From NCBI GenBank assembly GCA_943704415.1, contig CALSCO010002003.1, positions 1 through 60,090 on the forward strand: a DNA stretch of 60,090 nucleotides, written 5' to 3'. The stretch's first letter is position 1. Every line of letters starts with the position of its first letter. Shown one piece after another: positions 56,977 through 60,090 of this stretch. The DNA comes from Parvularia atlantis. Its lineage: Eukaryota; Opisthokonta; Rotosphaerida. A program made the translations under genes and the position numbers. The notes under the pieces are model-generated. The model ran no database searches, was not told the DNA's origin, and worked only from the letters and a program-made list of their open reading frames with translations.

Positions 56977-57121
56977 TTATTTTTTGGCGCGAGAAACGGC
57001 CATGTTTTGGCGCCAAGCACGCCCATTGGTCCGTGCCCTGACGTTGCGCGCGCTGATTGGCTCCCGCAGAAGCCTGACACGCCGACATTACCTTGGAGCG
57101 TTCCCAGACGGGCGACTGTCG
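56977..57121. promoter_or_regulatory. divergent promoter RECQL4 / ABHD with E2F-like and CCAAT sites
   Basis: A 145-bp gap. TTTTTGGCGCGAGAA (56981-56995) and the palindromic TTTTGGCGCCAA (57005-57016) match the E2F consensus TTTSSCGC. ATTGG boxes lie at 57025-57029 and 57056-57060. E2F plus CCAAT is the established layout of S-phase gene promoters in animals and plants, and RECQL4 is a replication factor. Confidence 0.65.
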
Positions 57122-58979
57122 ATGTTCGAGGTGGTCCTCGTGGCGGCCTTCGTCCTCTTCGCGGCGTGCTTCGCGTGGGCGTGGCACCGCGCGCAGCACG
57201 TCGAGCTCGTGCACGGCGCGGACGCGGCCGAGCTGATCGCGCTGCTGCGCGAGCGCTGCCCGCGGCTGTTTGCGCGCCGCTTCGTGCCGACGCCGTGGCT
57301 GCTCGGCGGGCATCTCCAGACCGTGTTCACGTCCATCACCAACAAGGCCGACCGGTTCCCGGACGTGCGCTACGAGCGCGTCGACGTGCCGCTGCCTGAC
57401 GGCGGCTACGTGGCGCTCGACTGGTCCGTTCCCGCCGACGATGCCGCGCCGCCGTGGCCCGCCGACGCGCCTACGCTCGTCGTCCTGCACGGGCTCACGG
57501 GCGGCAGTCAGGAGGGCTACGTCAAGAGCGTCGTGCACGAGGCAACGCGCCGCGGCCTGCGCAGTGTCGTCTTCAACGCTCGTGGATGCGCCGGCACGGA
57601 CCTGCGCACGCCGCAGATGTACTGCGCCGCCTACACCGACGACTTTCGCCACGCGCTCGAGCGCATCCGCGCGATGGCGCCCGCCGCGCCGCTCGTCGCC
57701 GTCGGCTTCAGCCTCGGCAGCAATATCCTCGTCAAGGTGCGTGCTGTGCTCCGTGTGCGATGCTGCTGACGCTGGCGCAGTACCTCGGCGAGGAGGGCGA
57801 GCACACGCCGCTGCTCGGCGCCGTGTCGGTCGGCAACCCCTTTGTGCGCCGCCCGCCACTGCCGCTAGTGGCACATGCTGACACAAGCACGCAGGATCTT
57901 GTGTGTGCGATGCAGGCCATGGACGGGCACTGGTTCACGCGCGTGACGTACTCGGCCGCGCTCGCCTCCGGCCTCAAGCTCGCATTTCTGCGGTGCTCGG
58001 TCTGTCGTGCGTCGCTGCTTCGCTGATGCGTGCGTACGTACACAGGCACCGCAAGGCGCTCGAGGCGATGCCCGAGATTGACGGCGAGGCGGTCCTGCGG
58101 GTGCTGTGTTGCTGCAGTCCAGTGGGGCGACGCTGACTGCGGCGCGTGCTCGCAGAGCAAGACGGTGCGCGACTTTGACGACCGCCTGACCCGCGTCGTC
58201 TTTGGCTACCGCACGGTCAACGACGTGCGCTCGGGCCCGAGAGACGCGTTCGCGGCCTGACACGTTCGCATGCAGTATTACCGCGACGGCTCGAGCAACC
58301 GCTACGTGCACCACGTCGACGTGCCGCTGCTCGTGCTCAACGCGCGCAACGACCCGATCTCGGTCGAGCCGGTCATCCCGTACGACGAGTGCCGGTGCAC
58401 GCGCGCCCCTCGGTGCGCCTGCGTGGCCTGGCTGACGCGTGCGAGGGCAGAGCAAACCCGATGGCACTGCTGTGCACGACCGCGGACGGCGGGCACCTCG
58501 GCTGGCACACGGGTCTGCTGCAGACGGAGCAGTGGAGCTCGGGCGTGATCGTCGAGTACGTGCGTGCACTGTTTGACGCGCACGCCGAGGGCGCGCTCGC
58601 ACCGCTCGTCGCGCGTCTGCGCCGCCGCTCGCACCACCTGCGCATCCGCACTGTGCCCAAGGTGCGCTCGCCGCGGTGCCGGTGTCCAAGGGGAGGGAGG
58701 GAGCTGATGCTTGTGCCGCGCCAGGCCACGAGCGGGCACTACAACACGCCGTACCGCCGCGCCACCACCGCGCCTGCTGCCCTGGCCACGCCTGCACCGG
58801 CACCTGCACCCGCGCCCACAAGTGCACCCGCTGCGGCACCGCTGCCGCCGAGTTTGACTGCGCCCGCACGAGGGGCAGCGCGGCTTAAATGGCTGCTGCC
58901 GACGTCGTTCGCCGTGCTCGCGGCCGCGTGGGTCGCGCTGCGCCTGTACCGCCGCCCGTCGCGGCGCATGCTGGCGTGA
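57122..58979 (+). CDS. membrane-anchored alpha/beta hydrolase, ABHD1/2/3 (yeast EHT1) type
   Basis: This family acts on ester or phospholipid substrates at membranes. The start is the ATG at 57122 (MFEVVLVAAFVLFAACFAWA), a signal-anchor helix. The ABHD3-type motifs follow in order: FVPTPWLLGGHLQTVFTSI, PTLVVLHGLTGGSQEGYVKS, VVFNARGCAGTDLRTPQMYC with AAYTDDFR, and the nucleophile VAVGFSLGSNILVK (GFSLG). Later exons give VPLLVLNARNDPISVEPVIP (acid Asp) and TADGGHLGWHTGLL (His), completing the triad. After the hydrolase core comes a Pro/Ala-rich linker and a second hydrophobic helix (LLPTSFAVLAAAWVALRLYR) with a basic end, so both termini appear membrane-anchored. That C-terminal anchor is not usual in ABHD3. 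Exons at 58020-58290 are approximate. Confidence 0.85.
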
Positions 58980-58998
58980 GCGACATACATGTGAGGTG

Positions 58999-59001
<3 letters not shown>

Positions 59002-59050
<49 letters not shown>
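59002..59050. repeat. (CA)n microsatellite between convergent genes
   Basis: A nearly pure CA repeat with one CG step near its end lies in the 92-bp gap between the ABHD stop (58979) and the stop of the F-box gene (59072). Confidence 0.95.
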
Positions 59051-59051
<1 letters not shown>

Positions 59052-59071
59052 AGACGAGGTCACTCGAACTG

Positions 59072-60000
59072 CTACGACGGCGGCGACGGCGGCGGCGCCT
59101 CTGGCTGGCCCGGCTCGTCCTGGCCGTGGTAGTCGCAGTCGATCGGCACAAGCTTGGCAAAGTCGTTCTCCAGGCGCCAGCTCCAGTCGCGCGCGATGCG
59201 GCGCGCCGTGACCGGCGGAAACTGCGCGCGCACGCACGCGCTCTCGGCTCACGCCGCAGGAAGAGCAAGCGACCAGACGCGGCGTACCTGCCCGACCTGG
59301 ATCTGGTTCGTCGCGCCAAAGAAGCGCCACACAAACTCGTTCCCGTCGTCCGAGTGGTACCGAAAGTCTGTCTCGAAGGTGGCCGAGAACGCGAGGAGGA
59401 AACCGCCCTCGCGTCTTCTGCGCGCCGCATCGCGGCTCAATGAATGCGCCAGTCGCGCTCGAGGTGCGAACCGGAAGTAGACGGTCCACTTGTGCGCGGT
59501 CAGCTCCTCGAACGTGATCTGCTGGCGCCTGCTGTCGACCTCGGCCGCCGCGTACGACGCCTTCCACTTGCCCGGGATGGGCGTGCGCACGGCCTCGACA
59601 TGGTCGGCGCGGACGATCGCCGCCTGCAGATCGGCCTTCTCGAAGAAGACGTCGCGCACGTTGCGCCGCCGCAGCACCGTCTTCATCTCGGCCACCGTCA
59701 GGGCCCCGAGTGCCGCCGGGTGCTTGAGGTTGGCGCGGAAGAACACGTCGCGCCCCAGACGCGCCCCGGGCTTGCGCGCCCACCGCGCCAGACACAGCGG
59801 CCGCCACAGCGCGTCGACCGAGGCGAGCTGGCGCCACTGCCGGTTGACCTGCGGCGCACGACACGTCGGTGAAACGCGCACGCGACGCACGCGAAACGCA
59901 CGCGAGACGCCGCGCACAGGCTCCGCGCGTCCAGGAACGAGAGCACCGCGCTGAGCAGCTCGACGGGCAGGTCGGCCAACGTAGGCGGCGCGACAGACAT
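59072..60000 (-). CDS. F-box protein with a beta-rich C-terminal domain
   Basis: The start at 60000 (MSVAPPTLADLPVELLSAVL with SFLDARSLCAAS) is an F-box. An intron leads to QVNRQWRQLASVDALWRPLC, completing it. A helical part follows (TVAEMKTVLRRRNVRDVFFE). The rest is a strand-rich domain: PIPGKWKASYAAAEVDSRRQ, FEELTAHKWTVYFRF, GGFLLAFSATFETDFRYHSD, NEFVWRFFGATNQIQVGQ and ARDWSWRLENDFAKLVPIDC. It resembles the ligand-binding beta domains of several protist and animal F-box proteins, but I cannot name the subfamily. It ends EAPPPSPPS at 59072. It is presumably an SCF substrate receptor. A longer start at 60081 is possible but less convincing. Confidence 0.75.
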
Positions 60001-60090
60001 GGCCGCGCTTAATTCGGTCACTAAGAACCTGTGTGTTGTTGCCTTTCTCGCCGTGTGACTGTCCGCGGCGCCCGCGGCCACTGCCGGGGG
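60001..60090. other. upstream edge region of the F-box gene
   Basis: AT-richer sequence before the F-box start (about 60008-60055) probably contains its promoter. The window ends before any further gene can be seen. Confidence 0.4.

Noticed and set aside
55598-57886. A 762-codon minus-strand open frame spanning RECQL4 and the ABHD gene
   Set aside because: The stretch above 56976 is antisense to the ABHD gene and has no family-like motifs; only the part below is used by RECQL4 exons.
58302-59864. A 520-codon minus-strand open frame through the CA repeat
   Set aside because: It runs antisense to the ABHD gene and includes translated TG repeat; the true F-box exons lie in other frames.
1-60090. 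Bacterial or plasmid DNA
   Set aside because: Spliceosomal introns, eukaryotic-only families and a T-run pol III terminator exclude this.
1-60090. Transposons, LTR or virus-like elements, CRISPR arrays
   Set aside because: No transposase, reverse transcriptase, integrase or capsid-like frames, no long terminal repeats and no spaced direct repeats of CRISPR type were seen.

Overview
The window is nuclear DNA of a free-living, unicellular eukaryote with a very GC-rich, compact genome. Nearly every gene is cut by short introns of about 50-90 nt with one recipe: 5' GTGCG(T/C), a CTGAC or CTAAC branch point close to the 3' end, then (G)CAG. Intergenic gaps are mostly 20-300 bp. I see no bacterial operons, no transposons, no virus-like elements and no CRISPR. 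The gene set includes RNF216, Rabankyrin-5, VARP, PAN2, KICSTOR subunit 2, MIC19, NDUFB8, RECQL4 with an Sld2-like N-terminus and sn1-specific DAG lipase. It fits a heterotrophic protist, perhaps apusomonad-, ancyromonad- or amoebozoan-like; the lineage is a guess.

Layout: 1-574 (+) fragment; 589-804 (-) tiny gene; 827-10634 (-) giant BEACH-family-like protein whose model stops before any BEACH domain; 10770-13898 (+) RNF216-type RBR E3 ligase; 13953-19238 (-) ANKFY1/Rabankyrin-5; 19372-22127 (+) PH-ankyrin-FYVE-VASt protein; 22438-24495 (-) DEAD-box helicase; 24584-26443 (-) zinc-finger/Gln-rich protein; 26831-29446 (+) secreted alpha/beta hydrolase; 29526-30353 (+) intronless microbial-type PARG; 30421-31179 (-) MIC19; 31317-33041 (+) KICS2; 33132-35048 (-) F-box/WD40; 35362-40170 (+) PAN2; 40192-41447 (-) RBM34/Nop12; 41566-42281 (-) NDUFB8; 42526-45927 (+) VARP/ANKRD27; 46010-47422 (+) unknown, probably mitochondrial; 47475-48433 (-) membrane protein; 48491-51071 (-) DAG lipase; 51414-51494 (-) a permuted tRNA-Glu gene; 51619-53238 (-) secreted M24 peptidase; 53276-56976 (-) RECQL4; 57122-58979 (+) ABHD1/3-like hydrolase; 59072-60000 (-) F-box protein.

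The strongest novelty is the tRNA-Glu(UUC) locus. Its 3' half lies upstream of its 5' half, separated by 9 nt, with complementary leader and trailer around a 37/38 junction and a T-run terminator: a circularly permuted tRNA gene. Functionally, several neighbours converge on endosomes and lysosomes (BEACH-like protein, Rabankyrin-5, PH-FYVE-VASt protein, VARP with two VPS29-binding cysteine motifs, KICS2). Others are mitochondrial (MIC19, NDUFB8, probably the DEAD helicase). Many genes are divergent pairs sharing short promoters; some of these carry CCAAT boxes, and the RECQL4/ABHD pair also has E2F-like sites. Exon borders were read by eye, so gene ends are firmer than internal splice sites.
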